From contig JAITLE010000283.1 of assembly GCA_031278075.1 (NCBI GenBank), positions 1 through 20,216 of the forward strand: a stretch of 20,216 nucleotides of DNA. The letters run 5' to 3'. Source of the stretch: Bifidobacteriaceae bacterium. GTDB taxonomy: Bacteria; Actinomycetota; Actinomycetes; Actinomycetales; WQXJ01. The notes under the pieces were generated by a model. The model had not been told where the DNA came from. It worked only from the letters and a program-made list of their open reading frames with translations, and made no database searches. Of this stretch, positions 1 through 6,195 are shown piece after piece (position 1 is the stretch's first letter; the number at the start of each line of letters is the position of its first letter). A program made the position numbers and the translations under genes.

Positions 1-208
1 AGGCGATGCACATCAGCAGGACTACCGGAACAACGAAGTCGACGTAGCGAATGCCGCCGGTGTTCATGGCGCCGCCGAAGACGAACACAAAGGCGAACAG
101 GATCAGCAGGGGCATGGCCAGCACCGTCATGATGGTGTCCACCGAGCGCGCGTTGTGTTTGAGCATCCGGACGGTCAGCGTCCAGGTGTCGGCGAGCAGG
201 TGTTTCAC
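1..208 (-). CDS. ABC-2 type transporter permease, N-terminal part (runs off the window)
   Basis: This is the membrane partner of the ABC ATPase immediately upstream. Only about 69 residues are present. The protein begins with a GTG codon (208-206) that overlaps the TGA stop of the ATPase in a GTGA arrangement, so the two are probably translationally coupled. The visible part has a short charged N-terminus (VKHLLADTWTLTVRMLKHN), then a hydrophobic segment starting near residue 32 (TVLAMPLLILFAFVFVFGG) and the start of a second one. This is the usual beginning of DrrB-like permeases, with a cytoplasmic head followed by the first of about six membrane helices. The role is inferred to be drug or lipid export at the plasma membrane; the substrate cannot be told. 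The C-terminus lies outside the window. Confidence 0.85.
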   Translation of the reverse strand, partial: MKHLLADTWTLTVRMLKHNARSVDTIMTVLAMPLLILFAFVFVFGGAMNTGGIRYVDFVVPVVLLMCIA

Positions 209-951
209 GATGCCGTTCCTGCTCCGGTGAGCGTGAGGAACGCGCTCTCCAGGTTGGGCGCGTCCCCGGCTGCGGCGAGGATGGCGGCCTGGTCGCCGAG
301 GGCGGCGATGACGCCATCGTGCAACAGCGCGATGACGTCGGCCAGTTGGGCGGCTTCTTCCATGTGCTGCGTGGTGAGGATCACGGTGGCGCCTTGGTGG
401 GCGAGTTGTTCGACGGCGGCCCACACTTCGCGCCGCCCGGCGGGGTCGAGCCCGGTGGTCGGCTCGTCGAGGAAGACGATCTTCGGGTCGCCGATCAGGC
501 TCATGGCGATGTCGAGGCGGCGCTTCATGCCGCCGGAGTAGGCGCCGGCCGGCTTGCCCGCCGCGTCGCCCAAGCCGAAGCGTTCAACCAGTTCGGCGGC
601 GACCTGTTTGGGCCGGGCGACATGGCGCAACCGGGCGATCAGGGTCAGGTTCTCCAGGCCGGTCAGGACCGGGTCGACGCTCACGCTTTGCCCGGTGACG
701 GTGATCGCCTCCCGCACTCGGGCGCCTTGGGTGGCCACGTCGAATCCGGCCACTGTGGCGCCGCCCGAGTCCGGCTTCAGCAGCGTGGTCAGGATGGCGA
801 TCGTGGTGGTCTTGCCGGCCCCGTTGGCGCCCAGCAGAGCGAACACCGCCCCGGTTGGCACTTCCAGGTCGATGCCGTTCAGCACGTCGTGGGGACCGAA
901 GGACTTCCGCAGGCCGCGGATGGCGACGGCGGGCTCAGGCTGGGCGGCCAT
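205..951 (-). CDS. ABC transporter ATP-binding protein, drug-resistance (DrrA/CcmA-like) type
   Basis: This 248-residue nucleotide-binding subunit should drive the downstream ABC-2 permease. All core motifs are visible: Walker A GANGAGKTT (41-49), Q-loop Gln88, signature YSGGMKRR (138-145), Walker B IVFLDEP (158-164) followed by TTGLDP, and the H-loop His196 in TTQHMEEA. The TTQHMEEA/GLDP pattern and length match the daunorubicin-resistance DrrA type, which exports hydrophobic compounds. The start at 951 has a GGGAGG ribosome site about 5 bases upstream and overlaps the end of the DUF1048 gene by 17 bases; the stop overlaps the permease start. It belongs to a padR-DUF1048-ATPase-permease operon, so expression is probably controlled by the PadR protein. 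The family assignment is firm; the substrate is unknown. Confidence 0.95.
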   Translation of the reverse strand: MAAQPEPAVAIRGLRKSFGPHDVLNGIDLEVPTGAVFALLGANGAGKTTTIAILTTLLKPDSGGATVAGFDVATQGARVREAITVTGQSVSVDPVLTGLENLTLIARLRHVARPKQVAAELVERFGLGDAAGKPAGAYSGGMKRRLDIAMSLIGDPKIVFLDEPTTGLDPAGRREVWAAVEQLAHQGATVILTTQHMEEAAQLADVIALLHDGVIAALGDQAAILAAAGDAPNLESAFLTLTGAGTAS

Positions 952-1333
952 CTGGGCCTCCCAAGAGCCGGTGGACTTCGGCGTTGAACTGGTCGGCCTT
1001 TAGGCCGTGCCAGGTCTTGCCCTGGGTGGCGGCGAGCATGTTCAGCGAAAACGCGGCGACGTCGTCGCCGGTGGTCTCCAACACAGTCCGCCCGGCGGCG
1101 GCTGATTCCTCCAGAACCTCGCAGATCGCGTACAGCACCCGGAAAGACTGCTCGTCCACCGCGCCTCCCGCCGTCCAGAGGAACTTCTGGATCTTCCGCA
1201 TGACCAATTGGTGGTCGGGCGGCAGGGCGGCGACCCGACCCTTGTATTCCCGCCATTCGCGTTTTCCGGCTCGGCTGCCGAGCACCCGGTCGAGGAGGCG
1301 GCCCACCGGGCCGCGTCTCTCCTTGTCACTCAT
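935..1333 (-). CDS. DUF1048 family protein
   Basis: This soluble 132-residue protein is predicted to be helical and resembles the DUF1048 family, small proteins often encoded next to PadR regulators and ABC exporters; their biochemical role is not established. Conserved-looking parts are the middle (MRKIQKFLWTAGGAVDE) and the EVLEESAAAGRTVLETTGDDVAAF segment. The start chosen is ATG 1333, not the longer in-frame reading from 1378, because it has a strong AAGGAGG ribosome site 5-6 bases upstream and its ATG overlaps the padR stop (ATGA). In-frame codons before it would overlap padR without a ribosome site. The position between regulator and transporter suggests a role tied to the exporter or to PadR, which is inference. 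Confidence 0.85.
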   Translation of the reverse strand: MSDKERRGPVGRLLDRVLGSRAGKREWREYKGRVAALPPDHQLVMRKIQKFLWTAGGAVDEQSFRVLYAICEVLEESAAAGRTVLETTGDDVAAFSLNMLAATQGKTWHGLKADQFNAEVHRLLGGPDGRPA

Positions 1334-1653
1334 TGTTCCTCCTTGAGTCGCCCGAGGCGTTCGGCCACGAAGCGCCATCGTTCCCAGAAGGCCGCGAGGG
1401 CCGCCTGCCCGGCGTAGTTCAACGAATAGACCTTGCGTGGCGGCCCCAACTCGGAGCGCTCGCGCGCCACATCCACCAGGCCCTTCTTCTCCAAGCGCAG
1501 CAGGATCGGGTAGACCGTCCCTTCAGAGACGGACTCGAACCCGGCTTGGTTCACGGTCCGCACGATCTCGTAGCCGTAGTTGGGCCCACGGGCGAGAATC
1601 TGCAAGACGGCGCCCTCCAGAACGCCCTTGAGCAGTTCAGTCAGATCATCCAT
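1330..1653 (-). CDS. PadR family transcriptional regulator
   Basis: This 107-residue winged-helix repressor is typical of the short PadR subfamily 2. It shows the family landmarks: LLKGVLEGAVLQILARGPNYGYEI (roughly 7-30), the recognition-helix region VSEGTVYPILLRLEKKGLV (about 42-60) and the wing GPPRKVYSL (about 69-77). PadR proteins act as dimers that usually repress an adjacent exporter until a small toxic ligand binds. Here padR is first in the operon, with the DUF1048 gene, ATPase and permease coupled downstream. The promoter (1685-1713) has its -10 inside a 24-base imperfect palindrome (1668-1691), so autorepression is likely. The ATG at 1653 has GAGGT about 7 bases upstream. Function is clear by family; ligand unknown. 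Confidence 0.93.
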   Translation of the reverse strand: MDDLTELLKGVLEGAVLQILARGPNYGYEIVRTVNQAGFESVSEGTVYPILLRLEKKGLVDVARERSELGPPRKVYSLNYAGQAALAAFWERWRFVAERLGRLKEEQ

Positions 1654-1667
1654 ATCACTACCTCGGC

Positions 1668-1691
1668 TTACTTGGTACTAGTACAAGGTAA
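1668..1691. promoter_or_regulatory. Probable PadR operator (imperfect palindrome)
   Basis: A 24-base inverted repeat centred on the perfect core GTACTAGTAC has 20 of 24 positions symmetric; its ends read TTAC and GTAA. It covers the -10 and the likely transcription start of the padR operon and sits 14 bases before the padR start codon. Palindromes of this size over the promoter are the usual binding sites of PadR dimers. That it is bound by this PadR is inference from position. Confidence 0.6.
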
Positions 1692-1713
1692 CGCCGCGTA
1701 CCGCTGGTGTCAA
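1685..1713 (-). promoter_or_regulatory. Promoter of the padR-exporter operon
   Basis: Read on the minus strand there is a perfect -35 TTGACA (1713-1708), exactly 17 bases, then TACCTT (1690-1685) as the -10. Transcription would begin near 1678, leaving a leader of about 25 bases before the padR ATG at 1653. The -10 lies inside the palindrome at 1668-1691. This is read directly from the sequence; the start point is inferred from spacing. Confidence 0.7.
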
Positions 1714-1952
1714 CCCACCCGGGCTGTCGCGCAAAGAGCCTCATCTCCGTTGGACGGCGCTGATCGACCCGGTGTGGTCGCGTCACCTCCTGGTGGCGGT
1801 CTTGCCGCCGACAGCCGCCGCCGCCGCGACCAGCACAGGCGCCGCCCGCTCCTGCCGCCCCGTTGGTGTTGGACGATGCCGACCGGCGCGGACCCAGCGG
1901 AAAGCCGCGGCCGGACGAGTCGCCCGGCCCGGGCGGCGGGCGCGACAGCCCA
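1714..1952. other. Intergenic stretch with no recognised gene
   Basis: About 240 bases lie between the padR promoter and the end of the NAD-kinase-like gene. No frame shows a credible protein; the open frames here are GC-rich Arg/Ala/Pro shadows. A GC-rich stem-like sequence near 1919-1951 (GTCGCCCG pairing imperfectly with CGGGCGCGAC) lies just past the stop of the NAD-kinase-like gene and could slow or end its transcription, but there is no U-run, so it is not called a terminator. Confidence 0.4.
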
Positions 1953-2858
1953 CTAGACCGCCAGCCGGAGCGTGCGCTGCGACAGGCCCACGCGCACCTC
2001 TTGCCCCCACAGCGCGATCAGGCGGTCGTTCTCGAGACCGTCGCCGAACACCACGAGTTGATCCGACCGGACTATCAGGCTCAGTTCGGCGCCGGGTTCG
2101 ATCAGCCCCTCTGTCCAGCGGCGGCCGGTGGCTGGCGAGGGCCAGGCTTCCCGCACAAACCAGGCGAGGCGGCGCTCAGTCGGCTGGGGCAGGTCCCGCC
2201 CGCCGCGGTCGCCGGCGAGGGACGCGCACCAGCCGGTCGCCCCAGTCCCGGTCCCGACCACCACCCCGCTGGAGGCTTGCGTCTCGCGCGCGGTCCGGGC
2301 GGCCCTGAGGTCCGCGCTTGGGGGCGCCAGGTCGTAGCGGGCGGTTTGGTGGCTGGCGTGTCCGAAGTACACCTCGTTCAGCGCGGTCAGCTCCTGACCG
2401 TCGTCGAGCACCGCGCGGGCCATGGTCAACTCGGCGGCGCGCGCCCGCTCCGGGGTGAGCATCAGCCGCAGCCCCTGTTCGACGCTGTGCCGCACCAGGG
2501 TGGCCGGCCCCGCCCCGGGCGCCGGAGCGATCCCGATGACGAGTTGGCCGCTCAGGTACTTCGCGGCGTTGGCCACCAGGCCGTCTTGGCCCACCACCAC
2601 GATCCGGTCCTCGGGTTGGAACAGGAACTGCGGCAGATCCGCCCGCTCCAAGAGCGCCACCGCCCAGTCGGACGGCGCCGCGGCCAGCACCCGGTCCTTG
2701 GCCGTTGTGACCGCGGCGTGGGCCATCCGAACAGGGTCGATCTCCCGTCCCCGCGACTTCAAGTAGAACTCGGCCTGACCCAGCGTGGCGTGGCGTTCGA
2801 TCAACTCGGTGAACTCCGTGCGGCGATGAACCAAGACCAGCCTGGTGCGCAGCGCCAT
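1953..2858 (-). CDS. NAD-kinase-fold protein (atypical ATP-NAD kinase family member)
   Basis: This 301-residue protein carries the layout of the NAD kinase superfamily, which phosphorylates NAD(H) or related nucleotides. The motifs, in order, are IVVVGQDGL (86-94; canonical GGDG has become GQDG, keeping catalytic-type Asp92), LNEVYFGH (160-167; the NE/ND motif that contacts NAD), SSGVVVGTGTGATGW (197-210; in place of the PTGSTAY loop) and a C-terminal beta-rich part with FGDGLENDRL (271-280), resembling the DGq segment. Residues 1-60 are not canonical. The start at 2858 lies 3 bases after the SPFH stop and uses the G-rich end of that gene as ribosome site, so the two are co-translated. It may be a real NAD kinase paralogue or a nucleotide sensor; changed motif residues leave activity uncertain. 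Confidence 0.75.
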   Translation of the reverse strand: MALRTRLVLVHRRTEFTELIERHATLGQAEFYLKSRGREIDPVRMAHAAVTTAKDRVLAAAPSDWAVALLERADLPQFLFQPEDRIVVVGQDGLVANAAKYLSGQLVIGIAPAPGAGPATLVRHSVEQGLRLMLTPERARAAELTMARAVLDDGQELTALNEVYFGHASHQTARYDLAPPSADLRAARTARETQASSGVVVGTGTGATGWCASLAGDRGGRDLPQPTERRLAWFVREAWPSPATGRRWTEGLIEPGAELSLIVRSDQLVVFGDGLENDRLIALWGQEVRVGLSQRTLRLAV

Positions 2859-2861
2859 GGG

Positions 2862-3866
2862 TCAGCCCCCCGCCGGCCGGCCGCTCAGCGCGGCCAAGAA
2901 GTGCGTCACCAGGTCCGGGGTGATCGTCAAGGCGCCCACCGCGGGCAGGTTGCCGGCGAGTTCCCGAACGGCCAGCGCGCGCAGGATCTCGGGGCCGGCT
3001 TTGGCGTCCACCGCCAGCGCGGCGTCTTTCACGGCGGCCTCGGCGGCGCCGACCTCCCGGATTTGGCGAGCCTGTGCCGCCGCCGCGATCTGGATCCGCT
3101 CCGCCTCGGCGCGTTGGACGATCAGTTGGGCGCCGGCCGTCTCCTCGGCCTCCCGCCGGGCGTTGGCGCCCTCCTGGTTCACCAGCCGTTCACGCTGGCG
3201 GGCCAGTTCGATCTTGGTCGCCAACTCGTTTTCCGCGATCGCGCGTTCGCGTTCCACGGCGAGCGCCCGGCGGGCGTACAGAGCCGAGTCGGCTGCCGAC
3301 TGAAGCTCCTCGCGGAGCGGGGTTTGGAGCGCTTTCTCCACGTCAGGGGTCGGCCGGACCGCCAAGACGTTGACAGCGACGATTCCGACCCCGGACTCCG
3401 CGAGCCGCGTGTCGCGCGCGAGGGCCTGGAACAGCGCCGATTGGATCGCGGGCACACCGGCGCGCGTCACCTGGACCAGGCTCATCGCGGTCACCTCGCG
3501 GGTCACCACCGCCTGCGCGAGCCGGCCGATGACGGCGCGTAGCTGCTCGCCGCCCTGCGGCGGCGTGCTCGGCGGCGGGAAGACGGCGAAGTCGTACCGG
3601 AAGGCGACCTGAGCCGGGTCGGCGAGCCGGTAGGTGACGGCGATCTGGCAGGTCACGTCTTGGTGGTCGGCTGACAGGGCGTGGAAGGCCGCCAGCATCT
3701 CCAGATCGTAGACGGGCAGTTCGGAGAGCGCCGATGTGCGCTGGCGGAACCAGAAGGACTGGCCGGCGCCCCTGTGGCGGATGCGTCCGCGCACCTGGTG
3801 GACCACAAAGTGGGTGGGGGCGCCCTGGAAGTGCCGGACGAAGGGGTAGGTCTTGATGATCGACAT
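2862..3866 (-). CDS. SPFH/band-7 domain protein without a membrane anchor
   Basis: This 334-residue protein fits the SPFH (stomatin/prohibitin/flotillin) superfamily, ring-forming scaffolds. Residues about 18-190 match the band-7 core in style (VTCQIAVTYRLADPAQVAFRY at 71-91, then VTREVTAMSLVQV), and residues about 196-288 form a long charged Ala/Glu/Arg coiled coil. There is no N-terminal hydrophobic helix, unlike stomatins, so it is probably cytosolic or peripherally bound. The C-terminal part has short hydrophobic segments (LAGNLPAVGALTI). ATG 3866 is preceded by GAGGAG 6 bases upstream and by a strong promoter. It forms a two-gene operon with the NAD-kinase-fold protein. Family is clear; partner and function are not known from sequence. 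Confidence 0.88.
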   Translation of the reverse strand: MSIIKTYPFVRHFQGAPTHFVVHQVRGRIRHRGAGQSFWFRQRTSALSELPVYDLEMLAAFHALSADHQDVTCQIAVTYRLADPAQVAFRYDFAVFPPPSTPPQGGEQLRAVIGRLAQAVVTREVTAMSLVQVTRAGVPAIQSALFQALARDTRLAESGVGIVAVNVLAVRPTPDVEKALQTPLREELQSAADSALYARRALAVERERAIAENELATKIELARQRERLVNQEGANARREAEETAGAQLIVQRAEAERIQIAAAAQARQIREVGAAEAAVKDAALAVDAKAGPEILRALAVRELAGNLPAVGALTITPDLVTHFLAALSGRPAGG

Positions 3867-3898
3867 GACGGCTCCTCTCGCTAGTTCGTGTCACTCAG

Positions 3899-3927
3899 AC
3901 AGTATTACCCCACGGTGAATGTGTCAA
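3899..3927 (-). promoter_or_regulatory. Promoter of the SPFH / NAD-kinase-like operon
   Basis: On the minus strand: perfect -35 TTGACA (3927-3922), 17 bases, then -10 TACTGT (3904-3899). The predicted start near 3892 gives a leader of about 25 bases to the ATG at 3866. For a high-GC genome this is an unusually good match to the housekeeping sigma consensus, suggesting strong or constitutive expression. Confidence 0.75.
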
Positions 3928-3934
3928 GTTGACA
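3922..3934. promoter_or_regulatory. 13-base perfect palindrome between divergent operons
   Basis: TGTCAAGTTGACA is a perfect inverted repeat of 6 bases around one central base. Its left arm is the -35 box of the SPFH promoter; its right arm reads TTGACA toward the DUF4956 gene. No good -10 lies 16-19 bases beyond on the plus strand, so the right arm may be a weak divergent -35 or simply an operator half. A protein bound here would block the SPFH promoter. Confidence 0.5.
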
Positions 3935-4017
3935 GGAAGTCACGGCGACCTCTCGCTGATTTCCCAGCAACTCGCGCTTGGATGGGAGCACACGCCGATT
4001 CATCGAGCGGAGGCCCC

Positions 4018-4596
4018 ATGTTCTCTTACATCCTGGCCGGCGCAGACGCCGTGGCGATCGCGGTCCTAACGTTGGCGCTGTACTACCCACGCCACAAGCG
4101 GCGCGACCTGCTCGCGGCCTACCTGTCCGTCAACGTGGGCGTGCTCGCGGTGGCCGCGGCGCTCGCGGAGACCTCGGTCAACGTGGGCCTAGGCCTGGGC
4201 CTGTTCGGCGTGCTGGCCATCATCCGCCTGCGCAGCGCCGAACTGGGCCAGCACGAGATCGCCTACTACTTCGCCTCCCTCGCCCTCGGGCTGATCGGCG
4301 GCCTGGCCGCGCCGATGGGCTGGGTGGCGGTGGCGCTGATGGCCGCCATCGTCCTGGTGATGGCCGTGGCCGACCTCGGCGGCGCGGCGCGCCGCGGGCG
4401 CCCGCAGACCGTGGTCCTGGGAGGTTTGCTGCCAGCGGGCCCAGAACTCGAACGCACCCTCGAGGCGCTGTTCGGCGAGCCACCAGTCTCCTATTCGGTG
4501 CGCAAACTGGACGCGGTCCGCGCCGAGACCACCGTGACCGTCCGGCTCGCCGGCATCCCGACGCGGACACCCGCGGACGAAAGCCGCAGCCGATGA
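4018..4596 (+). CDS. DUF4956 domain membrane protein
   Basis: This 192-residue protein has four to five hydrophobic segments (about 5-23, 33-51, 56-70, 82-98, 101-118) and a soluble C-terminal part of about 70 residues, matching DUF4956. The segment GLGLGLFGVLAIIRLRSAE (58-76) corresponds to the conserved F-x-x-IIRxR region of the family. DUF4956 genes commonly sit with VTC-type polyphosphate polymerase, CotH and Cthe_2159 genes in envelope- or surface-related clusters; their function is not established. The start at ATG 4018 was chosen because of GGAGG at 4009-4013; an in-frame ATG at 3919 lies before this and overlaps the divergent promoter. The stop overlaps the next gene (ATGA), so the lipoprotein downstream is co-translated. 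Confidence 0.85.
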   Translation: MFSYILAGADAVAIAVLTLALYYPRHKRRDLLAAYLSVNVGVLAVAAALAETSVNVGLGLGLFGVLAIIRLRSAELGQHEIAYYFASLALGLIGGLAAPMGWVAVALMAAIVLVMAVADLGGAARRGRPQTVVLGGLLPAGPELERTLEALFGEPPVSYSVRKLDAVRAETTVTVRLAGIPTRTPADESRSR

Positions 4597-6170
4597 CCCG
4601 ACCCGCGCTGTCTCGGCCGGCCGGGATCGTCGCGGCCGCCACCATGGCCGCCGGCCTGGCCGGTTGCACCGGGAACAGCACGGCCGTCTCCACGACGCCT
4701 GCGGCCGGGGCGTCCGCGGCCGAGACGGCCGCCGACATGCTCTCCAGCCATTGGGACACGGCCGACGGCGATGTGGCGCAGACCATCGAGATCGACCTGG
4801 CGGCGGGCTCGGTGACAATCGACGAGCCAGGCGCATATCGGCTGAGCGGCACGCTCCTCGACGGCCAGGTGCTGGTCGACACCGCCAAGGACGGCCTGGT
4901 CCAGCTGGTCCTGGACGGCGCCGACATCTCCTCCAGCACATCCAGCGCGATCAACGTGCGATCCGCCGACGAGGTGGCGATCATCCTGGCCGCCGGCTCG
5001 GCCAACAGCGTGACCGACGCCGCCGTCTACGACGAGCCCGACCAGGAACCCGACGCGGCGATCTTCTCCAAGGTCGACTTGAGCATCGCGGGAGAAGGAT
5101 CGCTGACCGTCACCGGCAGAGCCGGCGACGCGATCACATCCAAGGACGGTTTGGTGGTGGCAGGCGGCGACGTGACCATCACCGCGGCCGACGATGCCGT
5201 CAAAGGCCGCGACTACGTCCGCCTGGTCGGCGGGCGACTCACGATCAAGGCCGGCGGCGATGGCGTCAAGTCGACCAACGCGGACGATCCGGGCGCCGGC
5301 TATGTGCTGTGGGAGGGCGGCCAAGCCGAAGTGGACGCCGCCACGGACTGCGTCCAAGCCGCCACAAGCATCCTGATGACCGCCGGCCAGGCCGTCTTGA
5401 CCTGCGGTGACGACGGCATGACCGCCGACCAGTCGCTGGCGGTGGACGGCGGCCAGATCGAGGTGTTGGCGAGCTACGAGGGGTTCGAGGCCCCGATCGT
5501 GACGATCGGCGGCGGCGAGATCTCCATCAGCGCCAGCGACGACGGCATCAACGCGGCGGCGGCGAGCGACAGCACCACACAGACGCGCCCCGGCGGTCGC
5601 ATGGGCGGCGGCATGGGCGGGGTCCAGGAAGGGGTGGCGCTCACCATCACCGGTGGCGAAGTGCTGGTCAAGGCCGGATCGGACGGGATCGACGCCAACG
5701 GCCCAGGCACGATCAGCGGCGGCCGGGTGATCGTCTACGCCCCCCCGAGCGGGGGGAACGGCCCGCTCGACATAGCGGAATCCGGCCCGACCATCGAAGG
5801 CGGGGAGCTCTGGGCGTTCGGCCTCGGCGGCGCGGCGGACGGCGGCATGGGCGGCCGCATGGGCGGCGGGATCAACGCTCCGACCGCCGCGTCGACCCAA
5901 AGCTGGGCGACTGTCGCGTTCGGCTCCGCCGTCCCCGCCGGCGAGGAGATCGCCCTGACGGACGCCGCGGGCGCGGTGGTGGCCGCCGTGACCGTCACAG
6001 AAGCGGTGTCGGTGGTCCTGGTCAGCGCGGCCGCGATCGCGCAAGGCGCCGAATACCAGCTCACGGCGGCCGGCCAGACCGCCAGCGCCACCGCAGGCGC
6101 GGCGGGTGCGGGCGCGGGTTCGGGTGCGGGCTGGGACGGCGCCCGCCCTGGCCGCCGGAGCCGCCCCTGA
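4593..6170 (+). CDS. Lipoprotein with carbohydrate-binding Cthe_2159-type beta-helix
   Basis: This 525-residue secreted lipoprotein begins with a short basic region, a hydrophobic stretch and a lipobox LAGC with Cys25, so it should be anchored outside the membrane. The mature part is a series of Gly/Asp-rich repeats (GDAITSKDGL, ADDAVKGRDYV, GDGVKSTNAD, DDGINAAAA, SDGIDANGPG) about 20-35 residues apart, the pattern of Cthe_2159 right-handed beta-helix proteins, which bind Ca2+ and plant polysaccharides in the described example. Two Gly/Met/Arg loops (GGRMGGGMGG and GGRMGGGIN) interrupt it, and the tail is Gly/Ala-rich. ATG 4593 overlaps the DUF4956 stop. A longer in-frame reading from 3978 is rejected as it runs through DUF4956. 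Its ligand here is inferred only. Confidence 0.85.
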   Translation: MTRPALSRPAGIVAAATMAAGLAGCTGNSTAVSTTPAAGASAAETAADMLSSHWDTADGDVAQTIEIDLAAGSVTIDEPGAYRLSGTLLDGQVLVDTAKDGLVQLVLDGADISSSTSSAINVRSADEVAIILAAGSANSVTDAAVYDEPDQEPDAAIFSKVDLSIAGEGSLTVTGRAGDAITSKDGLVVAGGDVTITAADDAVKGRDYVRLVGGRLTIKAGGDGVKSTNADDPGAGYVLWEGGQAEVDAATDCVQAATSILMTAGQAVLTCGDDGMTADQSLAVDGGQIEVLASYEGFEAPIVTIGGGEISISASDDGINAAAASDSTTQTRPGGRMGGGMGGVQEGVALTITGGEVLVKAGSDGIDANGPGTISGGRVIVYAPPSGGNGPLDIAESGPTIEGGELWAFGLGGAADGGMGGRMGGGINAPTAASTQSWATVAFGSAVPAGEEIALTDAAGAVVAAVTVTEAVSVVLVSAAAIAQGAEYQLTAAGQTASATAGAAGAGAGSGAGWDGARPGRRSRP

Positions 6171-6195
6171 TCCGCTCAAGGACTACCATTCCCAC

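Noticed and set aside
1783..2010. Possible small minus-strand gene in the gap after the NAD-kinase-like gene
   Set aside because: It overlaps the 3' end of that gene, lacks a ribosome site and is Arg/Ala/Gly low-complexity.
1953..2858. Diacylglycerol-kinase identity for the NAD-kinase-fold protein
   Set aside because: The NE motif and the T-G-A-T-G loop order fit NAD kinases better; diacylglycerol kinases share only the G-x-D-G part.
1863..3542. Long plus-strand open frame (559 codons)
   Set aside because: It is antisense to the SPFH and NAD-kinase-like genes, is rich in His/Arg/Gln/Gly with no family motif, and has no ribosome site; it is a GC-bias shadow.
3978..4592. N-terminal extension of the lipoprotein reading frame
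   Set aside because: It overlaps DUF4956 out of frame; the real start at 4593 is fixed by the signal peptide, lipobox and ATGA overlap.
4491..6179. Long minus-strand open frame (562 codons)
   Set aside because: It is antisense to the lipoprotein gene and its composition (Gly/Arg/His/Asp/Val) mirrors the codon bias of that gene.
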